A stretch of DNA of 64,000 bases from an uncultured Hungatella sp. (GCA_910588325.1 CAJUPP010000008.1:13973-77972), one strand, 5' to 3'; shown: positions 15,689 through 24,962, numbered from the stretch's first letter. Numbers and translations are program-made. Notes: a model not told the origin generated them from the sequence alone.

Positions 15689-17152
15689 TTATTGCCCGTC
15701 AAAATGATACTGACTTAACAGCTCATTCTTCATATTCCAAAGGGGCAGGGATAAATCCACATGGGTGCGGTGAGGGTATTCCAGGCGGAGGGATTCTACC
15801 CACAGGGTATCCAGCTCTTTCTTGCAGTATTCCCGAATGTCCATAACCTTTGGAGATTTATAGACACAGGATCCGTTTAAAAATACGGGAACCATCAGTT
15901 CCCGGATGGTGTAGCTGCCGGGAGCCAAGTGGGTCTTCTTCCAGGTCTCAACAGGATCAAACAGGAGAAGGGAATCTTTGGAATCATAAGTTTCCTCAAC
16001 CAGGCAGATCAGGTCAGCAATGATTTTTCCGGTTTCTTTGTTGTAGATTCGCTGGATCGTCTTATTGCCCGGGTTGGTGATTTTCTCTGCATTTTCGGAC
16101 AACTTGATTTTCGGGATAAATTTTCCGGTAGTGTTGTCCTTGATGGCGGCCAGTTTATAGACTCCGCCGAAGGAAGGACAGTCCTTGGAGGTGATCAGGT
16201 TGGTTCCCACGCCCCAGGAATTGATGGCAGCGCCCTGAAGTTTTAAACTGCTGATCAGATTTTCGTCAAGATCATTGGAGGCGGAGATTACCGCATCCGA
16301 AAATCCGGCGGCATCCAGCATTTTTTTGGCTTTTTTGGACAGGTAGGCCAGATCGCCGCTGTCCAGACGAATACCGTAAAAGGTAAGGGGGATTCCTGCT
16401 TTTCGCATCTCAGTGAAGACCTTGATGGCATTGGGAACACCGGACTTTAAGGTATCGTAGGTGTCTACCAGAAGAATGCAGGCTGTGGGGTACAGTTTGG
16501 CGTAAGCGCGGAATGCAGTTAATTCGTCCGGGAAACTCATAATCCAGCTGTGGGCATGGGTTCCTTTTACCGGAACATCAAACATCTGGCCGGCTAAAAC
16601 ATTGGAGGTGCCGATACAGCCGGCGATCATGGCGGCTCTGGCACCGTAGATGCCTGCATCCGGTCCTTGGGCGCGACGAAGGCCGAATTCCATAATTCCG
16701 TCACCCTGGGCGGCATAGACGACTCTGGCGGTTTTGGTGGCGATCAGGCTTTGGTGATTGATGATATTTAAAAGGGCGGTCTCCACCAGCTGGGCTTCCA
16801 TAATGGGAGCGATGACTTTTACAAGGGGTTCCCTCGGAAATACTACCGTGCCCTCGGGGATGGCATAGATGTCCCCCGAAAAATGGAAGTCTTTCAGATA
16901 TTCCAGAAAGTCTTCTTCGAATAGTCCGGTAGAGCAAAGATAATCGATATCTTCCTGCTCAAAATGGAGGTTTTCGATGTATTCGATTACTTGTTCCAGG
17001 CCGGCGCAGATAGAATAGCCGTTGTTGTTGGGATTGCTTCGGTAGAAAGCGTCAAAGATAACGGTTTCGTTGGCTTCCTTTTCTTTAAAATATCCCTGCA
17101 TCATGGTTAGTTCGTATAAATCAGTTAGTAAAGTCAGATTTCTTTTGGACAT
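15689..17152 (-). CDS. pncB: Nicotinate phosphoribosyltransferase
   Basis: A 487-residue NAPRTase: nicotinate + PRPP to nicotinate mononucleotide in NAD salvage. It begins MSKRNLTLLTDLYELTMMQGY, the classical opening. Other motifs: EFGLRRAQGPDAGIYGARAA near residue 155, GTHAHSWIMSFPDE near 197 and RLDSGDLAYLSKKA near 263. Length matches the Gram-positive type. The start is preceded by AAAGGAGAATCTTAAC. Its promoter is TTGTAT-16-TATACT on the minus strand (17234-17207). It converges on the ADP-ribose operon, which would yield nicotinamide/ADP-ribose turnover products, a logical metabolic partner. Confidence 0.93.
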   Translation of the reverse strand: MSKRNLTLLTDLYELTMMQGYFKEKEANETVIFDAFYRSNPNNNGYSICAGLEQVIEYIENLHFEQEDIDYLCSTGLFEEDFLEYLKDFHFSGDIYAIPEGTVVFPREPLVKVIAPIMEAQLVETALLNIINHQSLIATKTARVVYAAQGDGIMEFGLRRAQGPDAGIYGARAAMIAGCIGTSNVLAGQMFDVPVKGTHAHSWIMSFPDELTAFRAYAKLYPTACILLVDTYDTLKSGVPNAIKVFTEMRKAGIPLTFYGIRLDSGDLAYLSKKAKKMLDAAGFSDAVISASNDLDENLISSLKLQGAAINSWGVGTNLITSKDCPSFGGVYKLAAIKDNTTGKFIPKIKLSENAEKITNPGNKTIQRIYNKETGKIIADLICLVEETYDSKDSLLLFDPVETWKKTHLAPGSYTIRELMVPVFLNGSCVYKSPKVMDIREYCKKELDTLWVESLRLEYPHRTHVDLSLPLWNMKNELLSQYHFDGQ

Positions 17153-17206
17153 GTTAAGATTCTCCTTTTCAGACCTGTAAACAGTTGGAGCTGTTTGGTT
17201 TTAGAA

Positions 17207-17234
17207 AGTATAGCATAGATTTGGGAAAATACAA
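17207..17234 (-). promoter_or_regulatory. Promoter of pncB
   Basis: On the minus strand TTGTAT, 16-base spacer, TATACT; about 50 bases before the pncB start. Confidence 0.6.
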
Positions 17235-17277
17235 ACAGATTGATAAAAAAATAACGAATGAGTTGAAATAGGGGGCC

Positions 17278-17413
17278 GCTTTGAAGTAACCATAGAGTGT
17301 TTTCCGACACGCTTGCGCTCAGGTTTCCACGTAACAGCACTAAGCGCCTGAAGGACAGGCGCTTAGTGCTGACGTGGAAAATGGTCTACAGACATTCTAG
17401 GTTACTTCAAAGC
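17278..17413. repeat. Nested foldback element (MITE-like)
   Basis: Outer inverted repeats of 14 perfect bases (17278-17291, GCTTTGAAGTAACC, and 17400-17413), continuing imperfectly to about 22. Inside lies a long stem: TTTCCACGT and CAGCACTAAGCGCCTG (17324-17350) against CAGGCGCTTAGTGCTG and ACGTGGAAA (17356-17380) with an AAGGA loop. No reading frame. It fills most of the 340-base gap between pncB and the lipoprotein gene. Terminal repeats with internal palindromes suggest a small non-autonomous element. Confidence 0.75.
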
Positions 17414-17440
17414 TACTTTATTTCAAGGCGGGGGAAGAAC

Positions 17441-17486
17441 AAAAACCCCTTGGGGCATCAGCAGATACTGTGACCCAAGGGTTTTG
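17441..17486 (-). terminator. Terminator of the sugar ABC operon
   Basis: AAAACCCCTTGGG (17442-17454) pairs with CCCAAGGGTTTT (17474-17485) with one bulge. It lies right after the stop codon of the minus-strand lipoprotein gene and has a T tract in that direction. Confidence 0.75.
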
Positions 17487-17495
17487 AGGAATTTG

Positions 17496-18251
17496 CTATT
17501 TTGAGGGTGTTACAGATGTGATATGCGGGTTGACGCCCTCGTACCAGTAAAGAAAACCTTCCATGTCGATTTTGTCGCCGATGTTGAGGGCTTTTACGGC
17601 GGCGTAGACATCCGTGGTGTTGTCGCATAAGTAGGATTCTACGGTGAAGGTGTAGGTGTTGCCGTCTAAGGAAACATTGAAATACAAATCGTCGCCGTCC
17701 TGGCCGGAGCCGTCCCAGCTGTATAAGTAGGCCACATCATTTCCGGAGGCATCCTGTCCGGCTGCTTCTACGGTCATACCTTTGAAAGATACGAATTTGT
17801 TCTGGTGATTGATTAAATCATCGGAAGCCAGGAGGGAGGTAACATCCTCGGCCTGGGCAATATAGCTGCCTTCTTCAATCTCGAAGGTTGCATCAACGAT
17901 TTCCACTTCGCCGGACCATTCTGCTTTGTAGCCGGTTACCTTAATCTTGGTGCCTGGAGTTAATTTCTCATAATCTTCTTCGGAGCATGCCATGTTGTAC
18001 AGGAAATAGGCTCCGTCTTTGTCCTGGGAATAGACAGTGGCTTTGTTGTCCCACCAGGACTGTTTGGCCTGTACATAGGTTTCGATGACGACTTCCGTGT
18101 CTAAAGCGGCGGCAACGTATTCTTCGTAAGTCATAACGCCTTCGGACTTGGTGTCGGTATCGCCGGAATTGGAGTCCTTGCCGGAAGACGCGCAGCCTGC
18201 ACAGGCAAGGGTCAGTGCAAATACAAGAAGTAGTGCTGTTAATTTTTTCAT
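17496..18251 (-). CDS. Lipoprotein with OB-fold-like beta domains
   Basis: About 251 residues. The signal peptide (MKKLTALLLVFALTLACAGC) ends in a lipoprotein cysteine, though the -3 residue is a cysteine rather than the usual leucine. After a Ser/Asp/Thr-rich linker come strands such as TEVVIETYVQAKQSWW, TPGTKIKVTGYKAEW and LNIGDKIDMEGFLYWYEG, which resemble bacterial OB-fold (nucleic-acid-binding-like) domains in extracytoplasmic lipoproteins. The start is set at 18251 because AGAGGAG is correctly spaced for it and too close for the ATG at 18260. It is the last gene behind a sugar ABC transporter, so a surface ligand-binding accessory is plausible. No function is assigned. Confidence 0.7.
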   Translation of the reverse strand: MKKLTALLLVFALTLACAGCASSGKDSNSGDTDTKSEGVMTYEEYVAAALDTEVVIETYVQAKQSWWDNKATVYSQDKDGAYFLYNMACSEEDYEKLTPGTKIKVTGYKAEWSGEVEIVDATFEIEEGSYIAQAEDVTSLLASDDLINHQNKFVSFKGMTVEAAGQDASGNDVAYLYSWDGSGQDGDDLYFNVSLDGNTYTFTVESYLCDNTTDVYAAVKALNIGDKIDMEGFLYWYEGVNPHITSVTPSK

Positions 18252-18318
18252 TTTACTCATTCTCCTCTTAAATAGTTAGAATATTTCAAGCCCTATTATA
18301 CACATTATTTCCGATAAA

Positions 18319-19911
18319 TCAATAGACTTTCCTCTTTTTCATTTTTCGAATAAGGACATATAAAAGAATCAATGCCCAGGCAATTCCCAGGGAGGAAAGC
18401 AGGAAGACGGACATAGGCGGCAGCTTTCCTAGATCGGCTTTTTGGGAGGCGGGGGTATTCCCGGAAGCACCGATTTGGTCTAAGCGGTATAAGGAGGCCA
18501 TGTCACTGTAAAGCGTTTGGATATAGCCATCATCAATGGTTTCTCCTCGGCGGACGGATTTGACTGTGTTTTCAATCATTTGTCCAGAGGCATCCCGCAG
18601 GGAGGCGGAACCGTTGAAAACAGGGGTGACAAAGGTGTGGTCTGTGTGATCAAGAAGAAGTTTGGCAGCTTTGATTTTTACATCGTAGTACTGGCTGTTG
18701 TCTTCCCCGCATCTGGACAGATAATCCTGATACTCAAAGGACGTTTGAGCCTTGGAGGTGACGGGAACATAGCCCTCTGTCTCAGAGTAGGCAATCTGCA
18801 CATCATTGGTTAACAGGTACTGGGCAAAGAGCCAGGAGGCCAGAACTTCCTGGGAATCGGCCTTGTTGAAGACACAGACCGACGGGCCCTGGGAAATCAT
18901 CCTGGGATTTTGAGGGTCAAACTGGGGAATGGGCATGACCTCAGTTTCAAATTCTACCAGTTTGTCAGGGCTGATATCGCATAGGGGGGCATGGGTTCCC
19001 ATCCAGGTTGCTCCGGCTGTGGAGTCAATAGCAAAAATACACTGCCCTGCATTGAGAAAATTGGCAGGATAGCTGGAGATCTTAAAGGTGGAGAAGGCGC
19101 CGGTTTTGGCATGGTCTGCAATGGTAAGCAGAAGTTCTTTGGTGGTATCGTTAAAGAGAAGCACTTCTCCTTCTTCAGAGGAATATCCGGCCTGATACTG
19201 TCTGAGCATCTGGATCATCATGTTGTCCGTGGATTTGTAGATAAAAGGTATCAGGACTTTCTGGCCGTTTATCAGATAATTGCCGTCCTTATCCTGGGCC
19301 ATGGCTGCTTCCGAGACCTGCCAGACAAAATCCCAGGTCAGTTCATCAGGCAGGGTATAGCCGAGGGCTTCTACATAGGTCTTGTTGATATAGCAGGCCT
19401 CTGTGGACCGCATGTAGGGGATGGCGTAGTAGTGGCCCCCAAAGGTGCATTCCTCCAGAAACTGAGGGATAATTTCCTTGGCGGCCGGGGAATCAAAACG
19501 AAGGCTGCTTCCGCCAAAACCGTAGTTTTCATTGTAAAACAGTTCCTCCAGGGGTACGACCATATTGGTTCCGGTCAGGTAAGTGGCGATATGGTCCGGA
19601 TAGGTGATGCACACATTGGGGGTGGTATTTGTTGCAATATTGGTTATAACATCATTGTAAATCTTGCCGTAATCCGTGTACAGGCGCAGCTTGACGGTGA
19701 TATTGGGATATAAAGCCTCAAAATCAGAGATTGCCTTCTCGTAGATGGCTGTCTGAGTCTTGTTGGTATCATTTTTGGCCCAGAAGGTGATTTCATAATT
19801 TTTAGAAAGGTCAAATTCTTTTGGGACTTCAAAAGGGCTTAGGCCCTCCTTTCCGTGGCATCCGGTCAGCGTCAACAGCGTGACGGCAAGAAGAGATAAC
19901 AGAAACTTCAT
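18319..19911 (-). CDS. Extracellular solute-binding lipoprotein of a sugar ABC transporter
   Basis: A 530-residue family 1 binding protein. The lipobox LTGC ends at residue 18; the mature part has YEITFWAKNDTNKTQTAIYEKAISDF and GHYYAIPYMRSTEACYINKT, the usual sugar-binding-protein blocks. Unusually it also has a C-terminal membrane helix (about residues 500-522, MSVFLLSSLGIAWALILLYV) and a basic tail, so it may be anchored at both ends. It overlaps the permease gene by four bases (ATGA). The substrate is likely a sugar or sugar phosphate (UgpB/MsmE-like) but cannot be named. Confidence 0.88.
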   Translation of the reverse strand: MKFLLSLLAVTLLTLTGCHGKEGLSPFEVPKEFDLSKNYEITFWAKNDTNKTQTAIYEKAISDFEALYPNITVKLRLYTDYGKIYNDVITNIATNTTPNVCITYPDHIATYLTGTNMVVPLEELFYNENYGFGGSSLRFDSPAAKEIIPQFLEECTFGGHYYAIPYMRSTEACYINKTYVEALGYTLPDELTWDFVWQVSEAAMAQDKDGNYLINGQKVLIPFIYKSTDNMMIQMLRQYQAGYSSEEGEVLLFNDTTKELLLTIADHAKTGAFSTFKISSYPANFLNAGQCIFAIDSTAGATWMGTHAPLCDISPDKLVEFETEVMPIPQFDPQNPRMISQGPSVCVFNKADSQEVLASWLFAQYLLTNDVQIAYSETEGYVPVTSKAQTSFEYQDYLSRCGEDNSQYYDVKIKAAKLLLDHTDHTFVTPVFNGSASLRDASGQMIENTVKSVRRGETIDDGYIQTLYSDMASLYRLDQIGASGNTPASQKADLGKLPPMSVFLLSSLGIAWALILLYVLIRKMKKRKVY

Positions 19912-20774
19912 CCTTTGATCCCTCCTCTCGATACTCCGGCCATTATTTTTTTGCGGAACATGAAAAACAGGACAATGAGAGGCACGGAGATAACCACTAC
20001 GGCTGCCATCATTGCCGGAATATTTTCCCGGCCGAAGCCATTTTCACGGATTTCCTGAATGCCGTTGGAAACCAGGTAATAGCCGGGATTATCTGTAATA
20101 AGCCGGGGCCACACATAGGAATTCCAGCATTCGATTACCTTCAGAATGACGATGGTAATCAGTGTGGGCTTGGATATGGGAATGACAACCCGTAAAAGGT
20201 ATTTGAAATCAGAGGTGCCGTCCACTTTGGCTGCATAGTACAGGCTGTCTGGTATCTGTTCAAAATTTTCTTTTAACAGGTAAATATAAAAAACGGACAT
20301 AACTGATGGCAGAATCAATCCCGGGAAGGAGTTGCGCAGATTAAGGTTTGTAATTGTCACAAAGTTTGTGATGATGACCAGTTCGCCTGGGATCATCATC
20401 ATGGAAAGGAAAATGAGAAATACGGCATTTTTCCCCTTGAAGTCAAGACGGGCGAAGGCAAAGGCGGCAGGAATGATGACTGCCAGCATGACGGCGGTGG
20501 TGATAACAGTAAAAATAAGGGTGTTTAACAGGTATTTTCCCAAGGGAACGGCAGTGAAGGCATCCGCGTAATTCTTAAGAGTGGGGGACAGGGTGAAAAA
20601 CTTTGGGATGTATTCTGAATTATATGCGCTGTAGCTTTTTACCGATGTGAGAATCATCCAATAAAAAGGAAACAGGACGATAACGGCCCAGAAAGCCAGA
20701 AAAAGGTAAGTGACTGCAACGGCTGTTGTTCTTCGGATTTTATAGGCTTTGGCGGCATTTGTATAAGTGTTCAT
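19908..20774 (-). CDS. Sugar ABC transporter permease (MalG/UgpE type)
   Basis: A 288-residue protein with six predicted membrane helices. The EAA loop that docks the ATPase reads AAKVDGTSDFKYLLRVVIPISKP near residues 185-207. N-terminal FLAFWAVIVLFPFYWMILTS and the conserved C-terminus (AGVSRGGIKG) fit the MalG/UgpE side. Between the other permease and the binding protein in a four-gene transporter operon. Confidence 0.92.
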   Translation of the reverse strand: MNTYTNAAKAYKIRRTTAVAVTYLFLAFWAVIVLFPFYWMILTSVKSYSAYNSEYIPKFFTLSPTLKNYADAFTAVPLGKYLLNTLIFTVITTAVMLAVIIPAAFAFARLDFKGKNAVFLIFLSMMMIPGELVIITNFVTITNLNLRNSFPGLILPSVMSVFYIYLLKENFEQIPDSLYYAAKVDGTSDFKYLLRVVIPISKPTLITIVILKVIECWNSYVWPRLITDNPGYYLVSNGIQEIRENGFGRENIPAMMAAVVVISVPLIVLFFMFRKKIMAGVSRGGIKG

Positions 20775-20814
20775 GTGAAAGATAACTTCCTTTCTCGCCG
20801 GAGGCGATACGTAA

Positions 20815-21708
20815 TTAATATTTTTTGCTGCTGGCCAACAGATTGATGCAGGTGATTGTCAGTACGATGGCAAACAAAAGGATAGCCGCTGCTGCCGCAT
20901 AGGAAGGATAGCCGCCGCTGTCCCCGTACAGCATATCGTATACATAGCCCACAATGGTGTTCATTTCCGCTGCGTTTAAGTCTGTGCCAAACAATGCGAC
21001 CACATCACTGTAGGCTTTAAAAGCACCGATGAAGCCTGTGATAATCAGATAGAAAATCATAGGGGAAATCATGGGCAGGGTGATGCGCAGGAAGGTTCTG
21101 AATCTGGAAGTGCCGTCTACCTTTGCAGCGTTATAATAGTCCGGATTTACGGAGGCAAGGGCACTGGTCAGAATCAGAATTTTAAAGGGCATAACCACCC
21201 AGATGGTGTAAAAACACAGCACGAACATTTTAGCCCAGTATGGCCCGTCGATAAAGTCTACGGAGCTGCCGCCAAACCACTGAATAATCAGATTGATGAA
21301 TCCATCGGAGTAGGCCGTCTTTTTAAAGAGAATCATAAAAACCAGTCCCACAGCCAAAGTGTTGGTCACATAAGGAAGGAAATAAATCGTCTGAAACAAT
21401 TCTCTCAAAGGCCTTATGGAATTCAGTCCTACGGAAATCAGCAGGGCGATGGCTGTGGATAACGGCACGGTAATGACAACCAGGATAAACGTATTTTTCA
21501 CGGCCTGGAGAAAATATGGGTCGTGAAGTACGTAAGAGTAATTGTAGGACCCGATACCAAAATAAGTCTGGGAGGCGGAGTTGTAACCTTCCTCAAAGGA
21601 ATAGACAAATACGTCAATCAGGGGATAGATCATGAATACTGCAAGGAACAGGATAGCAGGCAGAAGATACAGCCAGCCTTTCAAATGGTTAAAATCAGAG
21701 TGTTTCAT
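20815..21708 (-). CDS. Sugar ABC transporter permease (MalF/UgpA type)
   Basis: A 297-residue permease with six membrane helices and the EAA loop AAKVDGTSRFRTFLRITLPM near residues 192-212. The N-terminus WLYLLPAILFLAVFMIYPLIDVF is the typical first helix of UgpA/MsmF-like proteins. Its start overlaps the ATPase stop by four bases. It forms the channel with the permease encoded next. Confidence 0.92.
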   Translation of the reverse strand: MKHSDFNHLKGWLYLLPAILFLAVFMIYPLIDVFVYSFEEGYNSASQTYFGIGSYNYSYVLHDPYFLQAVKNTFILVVITVPLSTAIALLISVGLNSIRPLRELFQTIYFLPYVTNTLAVGLVFMILFKKTAYSDGFINLIIQWFGGSSVDFIDGPYWAKMFVLCFYTIWVVMPFKILILTSALASVNPDYYNAAKVDGTSRFRTFLRITLPMISPMIFYLIITGFIGAFKAYSDVVALFGTDLNAAEMNTIVGYVYDMLYGDSGGYPSYAAAAAILLFAIVLTITCINLLASSKKY

Positions 21709-22922
21709 GCCATACCTCCCTCTAACAGTCCAACGGCCCGAACATGAATCCGCTCTTCGGTCTCTTTGTCAAAAAGAAATGTTTTATTGGGGCGGAGAGA
21801 GAAACGGACGAAAGGCCGGGCCGGATCGATTTTATTCTCTGTGCTGATGATGGAGCGGACTTTGGGATTTAAAGAGGCATGGTGAGTGGAAATCACGCTG
21901 ATATCCCGCCCCATGACCTCGACTCCGCTTAAGCAGCAGGTAAAAGGTCCGTTTTCATCAAGGATAAAGCCCTCCGGACGGATGGCTGCGTAGACTTTTT
22001 TTGTGCCGTCTTCTCCACAGGCACCTTCAAAGTCCTTTTGGACGGAAGCAGTGACCAAGTCTTTGGGGAAATTCCTGGCAGAATTTTCGGAAGTCCTGTA
22101 TAGGCTAAGATCCAGCACTGGTTCCTCGCCGATATACAGTTTCCGGTTCTTGATGATTCCGTCAAACACATTAATAGGTGGAGTGCCTAAAAATTTAGCT
22201 ACAAAAAGGTTGGCCGGATTGTCATAGACTTCCTGAGGATTGCCGGTCTGCATGACTACGCCTGCGTTCATAACCACGATCATGTCAGAGATGCTCATAG
22301 CCTCCTCCTGGTCATGGGTGACAAAGATGGTAGTGATGTTGGTTTCACGCTGGATGCGGCGGATTTCCTCCCTGGTCTGAAGTCTTAAGCGGGCATCCAG
22401 GTTGGAAAGAGGCTCGTCTAAAAGAAGAACTCCTGGCATTTTTACAAGTGCCCTGGCGATAGCTACCCGCTGTTGCTGGCCGCCAGACAGTTCCCCCGGC
22501 TTTCTGTCCATCAGCTCTTCAATTTGAACAAGTTTTGCGGCCTCAAGGGCCTTCTTTAACATCTCGGATTTGGAAAGCTTGTCTTTGCCTTTTAAGTTCT
22601 CCAGAGGAAATAAAATGTTCTGCTTTACCGTTAAATGAGGATAAAGGGCATAGTTTTGAAATACCAGACCGATTCCTCTGCTTTCCGGAGGAAGGTTGGT
22701 GACATCGTCTTTGCCAAAGAAAATCGTTCCGCTGGTAGGCTTCTGCAGGCCGCTTATGAGATTTAAGGTGGTGCTTTTGCCGCAGCCGGAAGGGCCCAGG
22801 AGGCCGATTAATTTACCGTCAGGGATTTCAAAAGTAAAATCATTGACAGCTATCACGTCTTCACGGCTTTTTTTGTTGCGGTTTGGGTATCGTTTGGTCA
22901 GGTTCTTAAGTATCACTTCCAT
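21705..22922 (-). CDS. Sugar ABC transporter ATP-binding protein (MsmK/UgpC/MalK type)
   Basis: A 405-residue ATPase. Walker A GPSGCGKS near residues 43-50, signature LSGGQQQRVAIARAL near 143, Walker B VLLLDEPLSNLDA near 164, H-loop VTHDQEEAM near 198. The C-terminal 150 residues form the MalK-type regulatory OB domain, with an insert around residues 285-305. Having its own ATPase in the operon is less common in Firmicutes, where one MsmK often serves many transporters. It is the first gene of the operon, transcribed leftward. Confidence 0.92.
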   Translation of the reverse strand: MEVILKNLTKRYPNRNKKSREDVIAVNDFTFEIPDGKLIGLLGPSGCGKSTTLNLISGLQKPTSGTIFFGKDDVTNLPPESRGIGLVFQNYALYPHLTVKQNILFPLENLKGKDKLSKSEMLKKALEAAKLVQIEELMDRKPGELSGGQQQRVAIARALVKMPGVLLLDEPLSNLDARLRLQTREEIRRIQRETNITTIFVTHDQEEAMSISDMIVVMNAGVVMQTGNPQEVYDNPANLFVAKFLGTPPINVFDGIIKNRKLYIGEEPVLDLSLYRTSENSARNFPKDLVTASVQKDFEGACGEDGTKKVYAAIRPEGFILDENGPFTCCLSGVEVMGRDISVISTHHASLNPKVRSIISTENKIDPARPFVRFSLRPNKTFLFDKETEERIHVRAVGLLEGGMA

Positions 22923-22985
22923 GATAAGGCTCCCATCAAGATCATTTTTCCTTAATTATACTGAAAATGGAGTGGGATGTCCATT

Positions 22986-24314
22986 TTAATAATGATATTT
23001 TTTCTTCATGCCCATTAAAAACAGGATAGTTACTAAGGCGGCCATCAGTTCGGCGATAACGATAGAACCCCATATGCCGTCGATTCCCCAGATCAGAGGG
23101 AAAATCAGGACGGCGGCAATCTGAAAGACCATGGTCCTGAGAAAAGAAATCAGAGCGGATACCAGGCCGTTGTTTAGGGCAGTGAAAAAGGACGAGCCAT
23201 AGATGGCAATACCCGCAAATAAAAATGAGAAGGAGAAAATGACAAATCCCCTTAGGGTCAGGTTCAGAAGATCCGGGTCGTAGCCTACGTAGACAGCGGC
23301 TAAGGGGCGGGCCAGAACTTCTGCGGCGATCAACATGGCCACAGAGAGGATACCGATGATGTTCAGGCTTTTCTTTAAAAGGCTTTTCAGTTCCCGATGA
23401 TTTTCAGCTCCATAGTGGTAACCGATGACCGGGGCGGTGCCTACGGAATAGCCGATAAAAGCGGCCAGGAAAATCATGTTCACATACATCAGGACTCCGT
23501 ATGCAGCAACCCCGTCTTCTCCTGCATAGGCGATCAGCTGAGCATTGTAGAGCATGCTGACTAAGGACATGGAGATGTTGGACATTAACTCGGAGGAGCC
23601 GTTAGTGCAGGCTTTCAGGATAGCCTGGCCATCATATTTGGCTTTTGTCAGCCTCAAAAGGCTGGAATTAGGGCGAAAAAAATAAAGGAGCGGTATAACT
23701 CCGCCTACGACCTGGCTGAAAGCAGTTGCAGCGGCAGCTCCTGGTAACCCCAGAGAAAAAACAGCGACCAATAAGGCATCCAGAACCATATTGGTGACAC
23801 CGGATGCGATCGTGACAATCAATCCCAGCTGCGGCTTTCCTGCGGTTACGAAAAAGCTTTGGAATTCGTATTGCAGAAGGAAGGCCGGGAGGGCCAGGAG
23901 TATGATTTTTCCGTAAATGATACAGTCCTTAAGCATTGTGTCCTGTGCGCCCAGGAGAACGGCCACTGGACGGAGAAAAGCGATACCAAGGGCGGCGATA
24001 ATGATGCCGCAGATAATAGATACATAGATAAAAAGGGAAAACAGGCTCTGAGCCTTTTTGTCATCCCCTTCTCCCATGGTTTTGGAGATCAGAGCGCTTC
24101 CCCCTGTACCGAACATGAAGCCTACGGCGCCCAGAATCATCAGGAAGGGCATGATAAAATTGACTGCGGCAAAGGAAGTCTTTCCCACGAAGTTTGAAAC
24201 GAAGAAGCCATCTACCACACCGTAGATTGAGGTGAAAATCATCATAAAAATAGATGGCAGTGTAAAATGAAGCAGTTTTTTATAAGTGAAATGGTCTGAT
24301 AATTGAATGTTCAT
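22986..24314 (-). CDS. MATE family efflux transporter
   Basis: A 442-residue protein with twelve membrane helices and the MATE layout: LLHFTLPSIFMMIFTSIYGVVDGFFVSNFVG near the start and the second-half repeat GYSVGTAPVIGYHYGAENHRELK near residue 280. MATE proteins export cationic or organic compounds with Na+ or H+. The start is preceded by ACGGAGGAAATT. It lies 24 bases after the cytidylate-kinase-like gene and probably shares its transcript. The substrate is unknown. Confidence 0.9.
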   Translation of the reverse strand: MNIQLSDHFTYKKLLHFTLPSIFMMIFTSIYGVVDGFFVSNFVGKTSFAAVNFIMPFLMILGAVGFMFGTGGSALISKTMGEGDDKKAQSLFSLFIYVSIICGIIIAALGIAFLRPVAVLLGAQDTMLKDCIIYGKIILLALPAFLLQYEFQSFFVTAGKPQLGLIVTIASGVTNMVLDALLVAVFSLGLPGAAAATAFSQVVGGVIPLLYFFRPNSSLLRLTKAKYDGQAILKACTNGSSELMSNISMSLVSMLYNAQLIAYAGEDGVAAYGVLMYVNMIFLAAFIGYSVGTAPVIGYHYGAENHRELKSLLKKSLNIIGILSVAMLIAAEVLARPLAAVYVGYDPDLLNLTLRGFVIFSFSFLFAGIAIYGSSFFTALNNGLVSALISFLRTMVFQIAAVLIFPLIWGIDGIWGSIVIAELMAALVTILFLMGMKKKYHY

Positions 24315-24338
24315 AATTTCCTCCGTTCTGTGTACGTT

Positions 24339-24962
24339 TCACAGCATTGCATGCCCAAACCAGCGTGTAACGAAGTCAGCAACGGCAGGTGTTAGATCTT
24401 TTATATTCCAGCCGGTAGTGTTGATGGTGAGGTGATAGCCGCAGGCACTGCCCCATTTGCTGTTGGTAAGGATTTCACGGGCAGCGGCCCGGTTTTTGTC
24501 GATTCGTCGTATGTTTAGCTCCAGCTCCTTTCGGGACAAATGCTCTTCGCTGGAAGCCCGTTCCATGCATCGGCGGATTTTGGACTCCATGTCTGCACAG
24601 ACAAAGAGATTGAATGGCTGTTTTGCCTGCAGAATGACATCTGCATTTCGGCCTACAATGACACAGTCTTTTCCTGTTTTGGCGATGGATTCGATGACCC
24701 GTTTCTGCTCTAAAAGCAGATTTGTCTGCGTGGATTGCAGGGACGAAGTATTGAAGATGGAACGGCGGAAGGTCAGAGGGACACTTTGCCATGTGCGGCT
24801 GTCCAGTGTCCGCTCGACATAGGATTCTTTGAGCCCCTGTTTCTGTGCAATGGTAGTGATGATTTCTTTATCATAATAGTCGAACTGAAGTTCATCGGCA
24901 AGCCGTTTCCCCAGTTCCCGGCCGCCGCTGCCAAACTCCCGGCTGACGGTGATTATTTTCAT
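24339..24962 (-). CDS. Cytidylate kinase-like family protein
   Basis: A 207-residue P-loop kinase-like protein. It begins MKIITVSREFGSGGRELGKR; the SREFGSGG loop replaces the GPSGSGKS of true cytidylate kinases and is characteristic of the Cytidylate_kin2 family. Further blocks are FDYYDKEIITTIAQKQGL and CVIVGRNADVIL near residue 98. GAGGAGG precedes the start. The family is frequent in gut clostridia beside MATE exporters, but its substrate is not established. Confidence 0.85.
   Translation of the reverse strand: MKIITVSREFGSGGRELGKRLADELQFDYYDKEIITTIAQKQGLKESYVERTLDSRTWQSVPLTFRRSIFNTSSLQSTQTNLLLEQKRVIESIAKTGKDCVIVGRNADVILQAKQPFNLFVCADMESKIRRCMERASSEEHLSRKELELNIRRIDKNRAAAREILTNSKWGSACGYHLTINTTGWNIKDLTPAVADFVTRWFGHAML

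Noticed and set aside
17278..17413. CRISPR-like repeats
   Set aside because: The structure is a single nested inverted repeat without spaced direct repeats.
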